A stretch of 17,701 nucleotides of DNA from an uncultured Collinsella sp. (GTDB lineage: Bacteria; Actinomycetota; Coriobacteriia; Coriobacteriales; Coriobacteriaceae). Every line of letters begins with the position of its first letter. The first letter of the stretch is position 1. Location: the NCBI GenBank assembly GCA_900754275.1, contig CAAECF010000129.1, forward strand, positions 1 through 17,701. Direction: 5' to 3'. Below the pieces are notes generated by a model, which saw only the letters and a list, made by a program, of their open reading frames with translations, was not told the origin of the DNA and ran no database searches. The position numbers and the translations under genes are program-made. Below, one piece after another: positions 1 to 6,722 of the stretch.

Positions 1-53
1 CCCCTGACCTCTTGACTGCCAGTCAAGCGCTCTCCCAGCTGAGCTACGCCCCC
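1..53 (-). tRNA. tRNA-Ala(GGC), left copy, partial (3' part outside window)
   Basis: These 53 bases are identical to positions 9347-9399 of the complete tRNA-Ala gene. They hold the acceptor 5' strand (GGGGGCG), the D arm, the anticodon arm with a CTGGCAG loop (anticodon GGC) and the start of the T arm. The rest lies beyond the left edge. The gene is transcribed leftwards from its own promoter at 66-94. Whether this copy is intact at its 3' end cannot be seen here. Confidence 0.9.
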
Positions 54-65
54 GTGCGAAAAAGT

Positions 66-94
66 ACTATACGGGAACTCGGACGGCGATGCAA
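66..94 (-). promoter_or_regulatory. Promoter of the left tRNA-Ala copy
   Basis: On the minus strand there is a -35 box TTGCAT (89-94), a 17-nt spacer and a -10 box TATAGT (66-71), ending 12 nt before the tRNA 5' end. The right tRNA-Ala copy has the same arrangement (TTGCAC-17-TATAGT), so the duplication includes the promoter. Divergence is greater here than in the tRNA itself. Confidence 0.7.
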
Positions 95-206
95 GGACAT
101 TTTTGGAAAATTTCGCAGTCGCGGCGCGGGCCGCCATCCGCCCAACGGCCGTCTTGCCGGCGCCAGGCCCATTACCGGGGCCAATCGCGCTCCCGCCGAC
201 CCGGCG

Positions 207-368
207 ATTTCAAAACTATGCCGGTTTACGGGGCCAGGCCGGGAACCCCCGAGCATGCCGTAATCGGTAAAATCAAAACCGCAGGTAGACGGCTTGCGTA
301 TTCCGTGAAATGCAGGGTATGGACGGCCAGTCCGGGTCCAGCCCCGTAATCCGGCATAGTTTTGAAAT
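207..368. repeat. 162-bp palindrome-ended, MITE-like element
   Basis: The outer 18 bases, ATTTCAAAACTATGCCGG (207-224), are repeated perfectly in inverted orientation at 351-368. The inverted similarity continues inwards to 244 and 331, with 5 mismatches in the 35-nt arms 210-244/331-365. The interior holds shorter echoes of the arm (CCGTAATCGG). No transposase is encoded and no target-site duplication is obvious. Open frames across it probably reflect its base composition rather than a gene. The rest of 54-420 is GC-rich non-coding sequence in which I see nothing else. Confidence 0.7.
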
Positions 369-420
369 GACATTATTTCACTAACAGGCAAACTAGGTAG
401 TTCTAGCGCCTTGTCGCCGA

Positions 421-1578
421 CTAATTTCCGATTTCCAACCAGTTGCACAAAACATTTGCTCGCAGTCTCGTCTCGGCGCACTTCATTGCCTCAGTTTTGG
501 CTTTATAGCGAATCCCTAAACGGTCGCAGACACTTCTGACTATGGTGTCTAGCAGCTTTGAATCGTTGAGCATATCGTGAGTCACCAGGAATACATCGAA
601 TCCCATGCTCTGCAACGCAGTCATGCGCTCCGCATCGTGGTCAAGTATTGCACCTGAGCCATGAATGACCTCACCTTGGATCTCGATAATAACTGCCTTC
701 ATTAGGATTGGGTTTACGATCACGATGTCGCCGTAGCAGACCTTTTGGCCTGCGATGCTTTGGGCTGCCACGGATAGAGGGGTTAAATCGTTGAGGTACA
801 CGTATCTGAATCCTGAACCACCTAGACGTCGAGAACGACTTAGAAGCAGTACCCCCGCGACCTCGAGCGGAGACGCAGCAATGCCGATAACCTGCTGAGC
901 GGCATCATAAAACTGCTTTCCCCACATTTGACTTTTGACCTTGTCGGCGAATCGATGTAGATCGCTTAGCTCGATGAGCGGCTTTCTCATCCAAAGAGAA
1001 GTGCCTTTGAGTTTCGTAACCTCTCTTCCATCCTCACGCTTGTTCGTTTGGCCTTCTTTATCTGTGGCCTTTACGGTTGCGCGGGCGTAAACTCGTTTCC
1101 AAGGAACCTCGTCTTCGCCTTCTCCAAGTTCGAACAGATCCTGCGTGCTGGAATTGCGATTCTCCTCTACCGCCATTTTTAACTGCATTTCGGCAGCGGG
1201 AGCAAGCTCGAAAACGGAAAACCAACCGCAAAGTTCGTACATAGCCAGTACGAGATCTATTTGGGACACAAAGCGTGTCATAGTAAATAATGTGTTAAGC
1301 GGATTGGTAACACTAAAGCCTAAATTAGTGTCGATTGTTGTGCTGACATCCGATGTCCCTTCCCAGCGAATAGTGGAGCGCAATCCCGAGTGGTGATTGC
1401 AATAACCTGGCGAAGCAACAGCGATAATCGGGGTCTTGAGGACGTCGGTTACGAATGGGGCTTGGGATAGAGCTCGCCAGCCTTCTTCGGAGTTGGGTAG
1501 GCGCGGGTAGAGGTCGCGCACCTGCGGTGGGCAGCGCCAATAGCGGAATGCGGTGTTTGCGCAGACGATTTCGTCCAT
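421..1578 (-). CDS. Hypothetical protein with PD-(D/E)XK / DUF559-like C-terminal domain
   Basis: This is a 385-residue protein. The ATG at 1578 is preceded by GGAGG with a 5-nt gap, so I prefer it to an in-frame upstream start at 1686 that has no ribosome site. Residues about 280-335 read GDIVIVNP, then IIEIQGEVIHGS, DHDAERMTALQSMGFDVFLVT. This resembles the core of DUF559/Vsr-like restriction-fold domains (acidic residue, E-x-Q/D-G, then D..R...L...G..V). D284, E299 and Q301 would be the candidate active-site positions. The N-terminal 250 residues match no family I can name; residues 140-195 are charged and probably disordered. It stands alone, with no partner methylase or toxin beside it. 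A role in defence or DNA processing is inferred from the fold-like pattern and the setting only. Confidence 0.75.
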   Translation of the reverse strand: MDEIVCANTAFRYWRCPPQVRDLYPRLPNSEEGWRALSQAPFVTDVLKTPIIAVASPGYCNHHSGLRSTIRWEGTSDVSTTIDTNLGFSVTNPLNTLFTMTRFVSQIDLVLAMYELCGWFSVFELAPAAEMQLKMAVEENRNSSTQDLFELGEGEDEVPWKRVYARATVKATDKEGQTNKREDGREVTKLKGTSLWMRKPLIELSDLHRFADKVKSQMWGKQFYDAAQQVIGIAASPLEVAGVLLLSRSRRLGGSGFRYVYLNDLTPLSVAAQSIAGQKVCYGDIVIVNPILMKAVIIEIQGEVIHGSGAILDHDAERMTALQSMGFDVFLVTHDMLNDSKLLDTIVRSVCDRLGIRYKAKTEAMKCAETRLRANVLCNWLEIGN

Positions 1579-1912
1579 TTGCGCCTCCCTTGGTATCGGC
1601 CATAGGCCATGCGGTTGTGGTCGTGGACGATTATCTACTGGGGCATCATGCGGGTAAGTACCGGAAGCTGACCAAACGCTGACCAAAAAATGGATGGGAT
1701 GTGTTGAAAGGTTGTCACGAGGCGTGAATGTGCTGGTACGAGCTGTGAGCCAGTGGTCTTTTTCTCCACAATTGCGTATGAATCATGCAAAGAATTCATT
1801 GAAAGATCGCGTGAACTATTTTCAAAATGTTCGACGACGTCACTCTATAGTTGGTCAACGAACGAAAATAATATTCAATATGTAGGAACTATGAAGGGTT
1901 TGCGATCAATAA
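1579..1912. other. AT-rich gap without a supported gene
   Basis: This stretch separates the 421-1578 gene from the tRNA-Val region. A 63-codon frame at 1694-1885 on the plus strand lacks a ribosome binding site and resembles nothing I know. The promoter of the 421-1578 gene should lie here, but I could not pick convincing -35/-10 boxes. Confidence 0.4.
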
Positions 1913-1984
1913 AAAATAGGACCCCATGCTAATAAAAATCGAAAATTTGGTGTCACTTTTGGTGTCACCCTTGGTATCAAATAG
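1913..1984 (+). pseudogene. Possible C-terminal remnant of a tyrosine integrase
   Basis: A plus-strand frame opens after a stop at 1910-1912 and reads ...FGVTFGVTLGIK before TAG at 1982-1984. Many phage and ICE tyrosine recombinases end in repeated FG(V/T)T-type tails. This one points at, and ends 41 bp from, the 3' end of a tRNA gene, which is where an integrase would lie in an element inserted at that tRNA. Only about 23 codons survive, so the call is tentative. Confidence 0.35.
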
Positions 1985-2014
1985 AAAAAGGCCAGAGGCT
2001 TAACACCTCTGACC
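1985..2014 (-). terminator. Intrinsic terminator of tRNA-Val
   Basis: On the minus strand a stem GGtCAGAGG/CCTCTGgCC with a 7-nt loop (stem 1990-2014) is followed by five T residues (complement of 1985-1989). It starts 11 nt after the encoded CCA of tRNA-Val. Confidence 0.85.
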
Positions 2015-2025
2015 TGCGCTTTTGA

Positions 2026-2100
2026 TGGTGGGCGATACAAGATTCGAACTTGTGACCCCATCCGTGTGAAGGATATGCTCTACCCCTGAGCCAATCGCCC
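2026..2100 (-). tRNA. tRNA-Val(CAC)
   Basis: The minus strand folds as a complete 75-nt tRNA with encoded CCA. The acceptor is GGGCGAT/ATCGCCC, the D arm stem is GCTC/GAGC, the anticodon loop is TTCACAC (anticodon CAC at 2066-2068, codon GTG), and the T arm is ACAAG-TTCGAAT-CTTGT. The discriminator base is A. The gene has its own promoter and terminator and is not part of a visible operon. Confidence 0.95.
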
Positions 2101-2122
2101 GTCGCCTTTCGGCAAAAGAGAT

Positions 2123-2150
2123 ACTATCATAGCCGCGCCTGGTTTACCAA
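2123..2150 (-). promoter_or_regulatory. Probable promoter of tRNA-Val
   Basis: On the minus strand TTGGTA (2145-2150), a 16-nt spacer and GATAGT (2123-2128) precede the tRNA by 22 nt. The sequence GATAGTATCTC matches TATAGTATCTC at the -10 of the right tRNA-Ala gene, which supports the assignment. Confidence 0.5.
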
Positions 2151-2238
2151 GAACTTTTTGCCCCCGATTTTAAATTCGTGGATGCTAGCTAAGCCAAAGC
2201 AACCAAAGCAATAGGTAAAACAGCAGCTTAACCACCAT

Positions 2239-3048
2239 TTACCGCTTTATCCACGAGGTCTCGGGGCGACAGATTAGTCGCGCATTGTTGTATGCCATGT
2301 CGAGCGTGAGGCAGGTGCGCGCGGCGTAGAAACCGTCCTCGCGCTGGATGGTCAGCGCCGGTTCGGGCTTGTCGCCGGTTAGGCACAGCGGCAGCAGCAG
2401 TTGGATCCGACCGCCGTAGAACTGCGGCACGGCGAGCGTGTAGTTGGCGGCGGCGCGGCGGGCGGCCTCGACGACGGCGCCCTCAAAGGCACGGCGCAGC
2501 AGCAGCGAGTTGCCCTCCCCCATCAGGCTAGCGGGAATACGCGTAAGGTTCTCCTCATCGCCCAGAATGTGGTCGATGTTGGAGCGGATGGGCAAGCGGT
2601 AGTCAAAGACCAGCTCGGAGGGGTCCTCGGCAAAGCGCACGCGGCACGGCAGGTACTCAAACGAGACCAGCATGGGGTCGCTCTCCTTAAAGAAGCCCTT
2701 CAAAAACCAGCGCTGGCGCGCGTCGGGCTTGGTGTTGGGCTCAAACAGGCCGTAGATGGTCTCGTAGCGACGCGTGTACAGGCCGGTGTTGAACAGGCAT
2801 TGGTCGTTGTCGAACACCAAAGGCAGGTTGGACGGCGCGGTCTGGTCCACGTCGCGCTCGGTCAGGAACACCGCACGGCTAAACGAAAACAACAGGTAGT
2901 TTTTGAGGATGCGGTTGCCGGGACCCCAGTCCTCGGGGTCGGCGAGGTCGGCCAGGCGTTCGTAGCAGGGCTCGGGGCAAAACGCGAAGTCGTACACATT
3001 GCTGCACAGGGTGCTGGGGATTTCCATGTGGCGTCCATTCCATTTCAT
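2239..3048 (-). CDS. DUF3825 domain protein
   Basis: This 269-residue protein is made almost entirely of one domain that I recognise as DUF3825. The recognisable blocks, in order, are YDFAFCPEPCYERLADLADPE, ILKNYLLFSFSRA, FNTGLYTRRYETIYGLFEPN, WFLKGFF, DYRLPIRSNIDHILGD, AVPQFYGGRIQLLLPLCL and TCLTLDMAYNNARLICRPE. From memory, the family also occurs fused to OST-HTH/LOTUS domains in putative RNA-related proteins; its biochemical role is not established. The start is uncertain: ATG at 3048 and ATG at 3027 are both possible and neither has a clear ribosome site. Base composition is GC-rich like the chromosomal genes, unlike the RT gene. It lies downstream of, and on the same strand as, the HTH gene at 3073-3492. 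Confidence 0.85.
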   Translation of the reverse strand: MKWNGRHMEIPSTLCSNVYDFAFCPEPCYERLADLADPEDWGPGNRILKNYLLFSFSRAVFLTERDVDQTAPSNLPLVFDNDQCLFNTGLYTRRYETIYGLFEPNTKPDARQRWFLKGFFKESDPMLVSFEYLPCRVRFAEDPSELVFDYRLPIRSNIDHILGDEENLTRIPASLMGEGNSLLLRRAFEGAVVEAARRAAANYTLAVPQFYGGRIQLLLPLCLTGDKPEPALTIQREDGFYAARTCLTLDMAYNNARLICRPETSWIKR

Positions 3049-3072
3049 AGCTGGCGTGCGGATGCGTAGATT

Positions 3073-3492
3073 CTATACGCGCGACGCAATGCCGGGGAGC
3101 ACATCACAGTGGCAACAGGAGTCGTACTCAAGAACGATCGGTTGCCAGACGAGGTCTTCGATGCTGCAGTGTAAGGTTTTTGCGAGCGCCAATGCCGAGG
3201 ATACCGAGGCACGGCGCAGGTCCAGTTGGTTTTGCTCGTAGAGCTGTATGGCACGGATTTTGACTCCCGATTGGGCGGCCAGCTGCTTTTGGGTCAGGCC
3301 GGCTGCCTTTCGTGCTGCCTTGAGGCCCTTTTTGCCTGCCTGGGCTTTGTTCCATTTATCAATGACTATCTGGGCGAATTTAACTTCGGAGGCCTCGTGA
3401 AGCGGATGGTACGAGCCGATAACCCAATCGAGTGGCGCCACTTCAAAAAGGTCGCTAAAACCTAGGCCGCACGTCCATTGCGTGTATGCCAA
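3073..3492 (-). CDS. XRE-family HTH protein with a DUF3791-like partner
   Basis: This is a 139-residue protein. Residues about 57-116 form a Cro/C1-type helix-turn-helix (GLKAARKAAGLTQKQLAAQS, then IRAIQLYEQNQ, then LALAKTLHCSIEDL). The 50 residues before it (...LDWVIGSYHPLHEASEVKF...) resemble the leader found on small Coriobacterial regulators of DUF3791/DUF3990 loci; this is recall, not a search. The start is TTG at 3492, 12 bp after the stop of the upstream DUF3791-like gene, so the two are probably co-transcribed. Ribosome site evidence is weak, and the N-terminus may be slightly truncated. The probable role is the DNA-binding antitoxin or autoregulator of a toxin-antitoxin-like module; the DUF3990 gene often found in such modules is absent. 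Confidence 0.75.
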   Translation of the reverse strand: MAYTQWTCGLGFSDLFEVAPLDWVIGSYHPLHEASEVKFAQIVIDKWNKAQAGKKGLKAARKAAGLTQKQLAAQSGVKIRAIQLYEQNQLDLRRASVSSALALAKTLHCSIEDLVWQPIVLEYDSCCHCDVLPGIASRV

Positions 3493-3504
3493 AACCCAAC
3501 CTGC

Positions 3505-3780
3505 TCAGTATTGCGGGGAACGGTCGAACGGATAGGCCTCCCTGAATTCGACGGGCTTCAGACCCGCGTGGACAATGATCTCGCGCACAAGCTCATCGCC
3601 CGACATGCCGCAGACAACGCGTGGGATACCGCGCTCAAACTGTTTCATCTCAAAAGCGTTTGACAAGATCGCCGTCAGTTCGGTCGGAGTCAGTCCCTGG
3701 TCGCAAAGGGCAAAATCGACTGCCTCGCCCAGCGTTCTCATAGCGTCCTCGAGATAAACTTCACTGTAGGCGCGGGTCAT
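3505..3780 (-). CDS. DUF3791-like small protein
   Basis: This is a 91-residue protein with EVYLEDAMRTLGEAVDFAL near the N-terminus and FERGIPRVVCGMSGDELVREI in the second half. The pattern (VEDAMxTLGxxxDYA...FxxGxPRxxxGMSGxEL) is one I associate with DUF3791 proteins of Coriobacteria. The ATG at 3780 has GAGGGG about 10 nt upstream. It is the first gene of a two-gene unit with the HTH protein downstream. In related loci a DUF3990 gene, thought to be an ADP-ribosyltransferase-like toxin, often follows; here the HTH gene follows directly. The function is unproven. Confidence 0.7.
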   Translation of the reverse strand: MTRAYSEVYLEDAMRTLGEAVDFALCDQGLTPTELTAILSNAFEMKQFERGIPRVVCGMSGDELVREIIVHAGLKPVEFREAYPFDRSPQY

Positions 3781-4334
3781 TTTCGGTCATCCCCTCTCGA
3801 ACGATGTCTACGATACAGATCTCGCCGGTCTGACACTTTTGATGCTGCAGGCTCTTCGGTGTTTGAATCCTTTCATAATTCTTCTGTTCTTAGAGCTGCG
3901 TCGATCAGGTCGGCGACGTTGCAGGTGTGGTCCACGCGAGAGAATGTAGAGGCTATATCGGCGAGCGTAACCATGGCGAGATTTTACCGCCGATTGCATG
4001 GGAAGTAATCGCCGCGCGTTAATATAACCTTAATCGAGGGGTCGTATACGGAAGTGCGGGAAAACAGAGATCAGCCGACTAAACCCCGGATTTACGCTTC
4101 TGCGACCGACGGTATTGTTGCCAAAAATCGGGTTGTGCTCAGCCGCCCCTATTTTCCCCGAATTTCGGAAAACGGGAGTTTCGACAGCCAGTTGTGGCCT
4201 AAGAAGCGATGCTATTAACGAGGGAAGCGCCAACAGCGTGACAATTCAGACGATGTCGTCGGCATGGGTGAGTGGTGTCGACAGTAATTTTGGTAATCAA
4301 CTTACTGGGCATTTAACAATAGAACGTCAGGAAA
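3781..4334. other. Gap without a supported gene; possible dispersed repeat at about 4030-4233
   Basis: No reading frame here has both a ribosome site and family resemblance. A 33-codon minus-strand frame at 3873-3974 lacks a ribosome site. From 4030 to 4233 the minus strand is open and ends ...VFPHFRIRPLD. Such frames seem to recur in intergenic DNA of Collinsella-like genomes, but I cannot verify that. The near-palindrome CCGAATTTCGG lies at about 4158-4168. Confidence 0.35.
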
Positions 4335-4935
4335 TCATCGCCGAAGGCTTTGGTCCGACTTTTTGCTGTTCGGCGAGCTCAAAGATAAACGGGGCGTTTT
4401 ATCAATAAATTCTGTCAAGAAATTGAGGTCATCAGTAGTAAATCCTTCGACGTTGAACCTTCTAACCGCAGGCAGATGGTTCAACGTGGTAAACACCAAA
4501 ATCAACCGGGCGTTCGACAGCTACGCGAACGGCTCCGTCCTCTCGTGTCTCTGAGTAGGCAAACTGAATGCCATAATCAAGTTGAACGTAACCCCCAAGT
4601 ATGGTTGCCTGATCTATGAACATGAGTAGAGCCCATCGGTCCGCACGCTGCCTTAAATAAAAAGCACCCGTCTCCAGACCGACGAAATCCGCGAGCTTTA
4701 TCTTTCCGGAGAAGCCGCTCCCCTCATGCTTTCCCGCATAGGTCTCAGAGTCGTACTAGAACGAAATGTTATACAGTCCGCCGCTCTATATCTTCCTGAC
4801 TGGCCCGTTTTCCAGCATCTAACTCAGCACCCCCTTATGGCTTTTCCGATTGTCACCGTTTAAGTAGAAGCAGCAGACACCTTGTTTCAAGTCTGACGCG
4901 ATGAGCGTTTTGGGCCAGAATGTATGACAATCTAG
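4335..4935 (-). pseudogene. Decayed gene downstream of the retron RT, family unknown
   Basis: Continuing in the same frame as the RT, directly after its stop, the minus strand reads protein-like sequence (FWPKTLIASDLKQGVCCFYL..., later KIKLADFVGLETGAFYLRQ and GGYVQLDYGIQFAYSETRED). It is broken by TAG at 4819-4821, 4786-4788, 4756-4758 and 4462-4464. Near the last stop a shift of frame restores readable sequence (RFNVEGFTTDDLNFLTEFID...) until TGA at 4335-4337. All four in-frame stops are TAG. No family is recognised. The lack of a start codon and ribosome site after the RT suggests a relic that the RT gene now abuts, not an active partner. That reading is inferred from translation quality by eye. 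Confidence 0.6.
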
Positions 4936-6561
4936 TTAGAAGACCTGCCACTCTCCATAAACATCGGATGAGCGGATACAATCCCTTAAAGGAAGGAAAG
5001 AGCCAAGTTTTCCCTGCTCAGTTGCAGTATGTACTATGCCAATGACCTGACCCAAGTCATTAAACACTGGCCCACCACTCATTCCATGCTGAAATGAGCA
5101 ATTCGTATAACAAAGTGTGCCCTCTTCGCTTGGATCTCCGACCCTGAGCAAATCCCCACTGTGCAATTCAAGGCTGAATCTAGATTCGGAAAAATGCTGT
5201 TGATAAGCGGAGATCTTATCCCCCTTTACGGGCAAATCCATGACTGCTGGAAGCTTGGGGATCTTCTTTAAGATTTCTTGAGGAACTTCTCGTAGTATTA
5301 CAGCATCGCGCTTGTTGTCTTGAACGATCGATTTGCTAAATTTAAATTTAGCAAGCGGGGTCTTATCTGAGCTGGATACTTTTATTTCCCTTCTTTCCAT
5401 GTCATGAGAAACGGCATCGCATATCACGTGCCACGCCGTCACAAGGCCGTAGCCGGTTAAGTAAAACCCTAAACCCTCAAACGGGGTTTCTTTGTCATCC
5501 TCTCCTTCTAGATACAGAAGCGAGTCTTGCTGAAGTGCGACTGGGAAAACAGGCGTATCTTCTGGTTTCGTTTTATTGTAGAGGCTGCCTAAACGCAGGA
5601 GCGGTCCCGATGTCCAGGGATTCTTAATAAGAGACTTATAAAAATTTAGACTTCCTCGAAGAGCCGCTTGAAATATCCCTCTCTCTGCGTCGGTGAGTTT
5701 AGCGATGGATTTACCGTAATAGCAGCCCATCGCGCCTTCAATGTCGCTATTGCTTAGTCGGTGGAGCGTTGAGCGGAGTCGCCGATATTGCTCGCGCTTT
5801 ATATTTGTCTTTTGGTTACAGACAACGCCCGTGACTAGCTGTCTTGAGAAACTGCAACTGTAAAACGATTTATCTTCGTTGATCTCAAATGACTCGGTTC
5901 CATGGAAGTCAGTGATCGCGTTTCGTATTTTGTTGGGCAACCTGAGCTTTTCCTCTGAGCAAAAGTGTCGATAAAAATAAAAAGAGCTTTTAAAAGAGAA
6001 CGTTAGGTCATCGGCATATCGCGTGTATTGATAATGATACTCATGCGATAGATGCATAAGCTGTTTGTCCATGCCAAGGCAAACCATGTTCGAAATTAAA
6101 GGGGATGAGGGAGCTCCCTGAGGGAGCCCTTTTGGTGTGGCGACAAGTCTAGAAATGCAGAATGCAACTTCAGGGGTGAGACCTAACTTCTTCGAAACAA
6201 GAAGGCCATATACCCGTTTAGATGAGATTGAAGGAAAGAAATCCTTAATATCAATGCCAGCAATTACTTGTGAGCCAATATGGGTCTCAGCATTTGTTTG
6301 TATTGATCGACCCTTTACAAAACCGTGCACACAAGGCAAAGGGTTGTAGCTTTTTTCTAGCTCTTTAGCGATAATTCGTTGAACCTTTTTTAAATCAGAT
6401 CTTGGGATTAATAGCTCTCGATAGCCGCCATTTCTTTTAGGAATCAATTTATTTCTGTATAGGTCATACATGGAGGATGAATTGACAAAGAAATCAAGCT
6501 TTTCTATAGACAGGCCAAGAAACCCTGCCAGATCTGTCTTCGACTGCAGCTCGTTGAGCAT
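4936..6561 (-). CDS. Retron-type reverse transcriptase fused to a trypsin-like serine protease
   Basis: This is a 541-residue fusion. The ATG at 6561 has AAGGA 7 nt upstream; an upstream in-frame ATG at 6648 lies inside the putative retron RNA and lacks a ribosome site. Residues about 30-320 are a reverse transcriptase: retron NAxxH motif at 90-94 (NAETH), first catalytic Asp at D104 (GIDIKDFFPSI), PQGAPSSP at 147-154, YADD at 182-185, and the retron VTG motif at 243-245. Residues about 360-530 are a chymotrypsin/trypsin-fold protease: GFYLTGYGLVTAWHV with H378, KRDAVIL with D419, and QHGMSGGPVF with S495, followed by GQVIGIVH. All catalytic residues are present, so both domains look active. 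Retrons make a branched RNA-DNA hybrid and act as anti-phage systems; RT-protease fusions have been reported among retron families. The protease is the presumed effector. No signal peptide or membrane segment is seen, and the gene is AT-rich against its neighbours. Confidence 0.93.
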   Translation of the reverse strand: MLNELQSKTDLAGFLGLSIEKLDFFVNSSSMYDLYRNKLIPKRNGGYRELLIPRSDLKKVQRIIAKELEKSYNPLPCVHGFVKGRSIQTNAETHIGSQVIAGIDIKDFFPSISSKRVYGLLVSKKLGLTPEVAFCISRLVATPKGLPQGAPSSPLISNMVCLGMDKQLMHLSHEYHYQYTRYADDLTFSFKSSFYFYRHFCSEEKLRLPNKIRNAITDFHGTESFEINEDKSFYSCSFSRQLVTGVVCNQKTNIKREQYRRLRSTLHRLSNSDIEGAMGCYYGKSIAKLTDAERGIFQAALRGSLNFYKSLIKNPWTSGPLLRLGSLYNKTKPEDTPVFPVALQQDSLLYLEGEDDKETPFEGLGFYLTGYGLVTAWHVICDAVSHDMERREIKVSSSDKTPLAKFKFSKSIVQDNKRDAVILREVPQEILKKIPKLPAVMDLPVKGDKISAYQQHFSESRFSLELHSGDLLRVGDPSEEGTLCYTNCSFQHGMSGGPVFNDLGQVIGIVHTATEQGKLGSFLPLRDCIRSSDVYGEWQVF

Positions 6562-6580
6562 CAGATTTTCCTTAAAGTTG

Positions 6581-6688
6581 ATAGCCGGTTCCTCCGTAGA
6601 GTCGTACTTAATAGACACGTAGCAGAATATAATGTGCAAACAACACATATCCGATTGCGATGCGCAAACGCTAATTCGAACCGGCTAT
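6581..6688 (-). ncRNA. Candidate retron msr-msd RNA with a1/a2 inverted repeats
   Basis: On the minus strand ATAGCCGGTTC (6688-6678) and its exact complement GAACCGGCTAT (6591-6581) enclose 86 nt immediately upstream of the RT ribosome site. The first arm is followed after 3 nt by TTAGC, the kind of context in which retrons place the branching guanosine (compare CTTAGC in Ec86). Two stem-loops follow: TTGCG-CAT-CGCAA, then ATATGTG-TTGTTTG-CACAT(T)AT. The remaining ~33 nt before the second arm form only weak pairs. The length (108 nt) is short for a retron RNA. The layout is seen in the sequence; the identity as msr-msd is inferred. Confidence 0.65.
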
Positions 6689-6695
6689 GAAGTGT

Positions 6696-6722
6696 ATTTT
6701 ACCAGTCATCCATTTGATGCAA
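6696..6722 (-). promoter_or_regulatory. Promoter of the retron RNA-RT unit
   Basis: The minus strand has an extended -10 element, TGG-TAAAAT (6696-6704), with TTTGCA 16 nt or TTGCAT 15 nt upstream. Seven bases separate the -10 box from the first base of the a1 arm, so transcription should begin at or next to the start of the inverted repeat. A perfect TTGACA at 6742-6747 has no good -10 at the right distance. Confidence 0.55.

Noticed and set aside
44..481. Minus-strand frame of 145 codons
   Set aside because: It spans the tRNA-Ala promoter, the palindromic element and the end of the 421-1578 gene; no ribosome site or family resemblance.
2401..3069. Plus-strand frame of 222 codons
   Set aside because: Shadow of the DUF3825 gene; the translation is Val/Gly/Ala-rich with no recognisable motif.
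3873..3974. Minus-strand frame of 33 codons (MVTLADIASTF...)
   Set aside because: Readable composition but no ribosome site and too short to support as a gene.
6559..6648. In-frame ATG at 6648 as the RT start, adding 29 residues
   Set aside because: It has no ribosome site, lies inside the inverted-repeat-bounded RNA region, and the ATG at 6561 has a strong AAGGA at the right distance.
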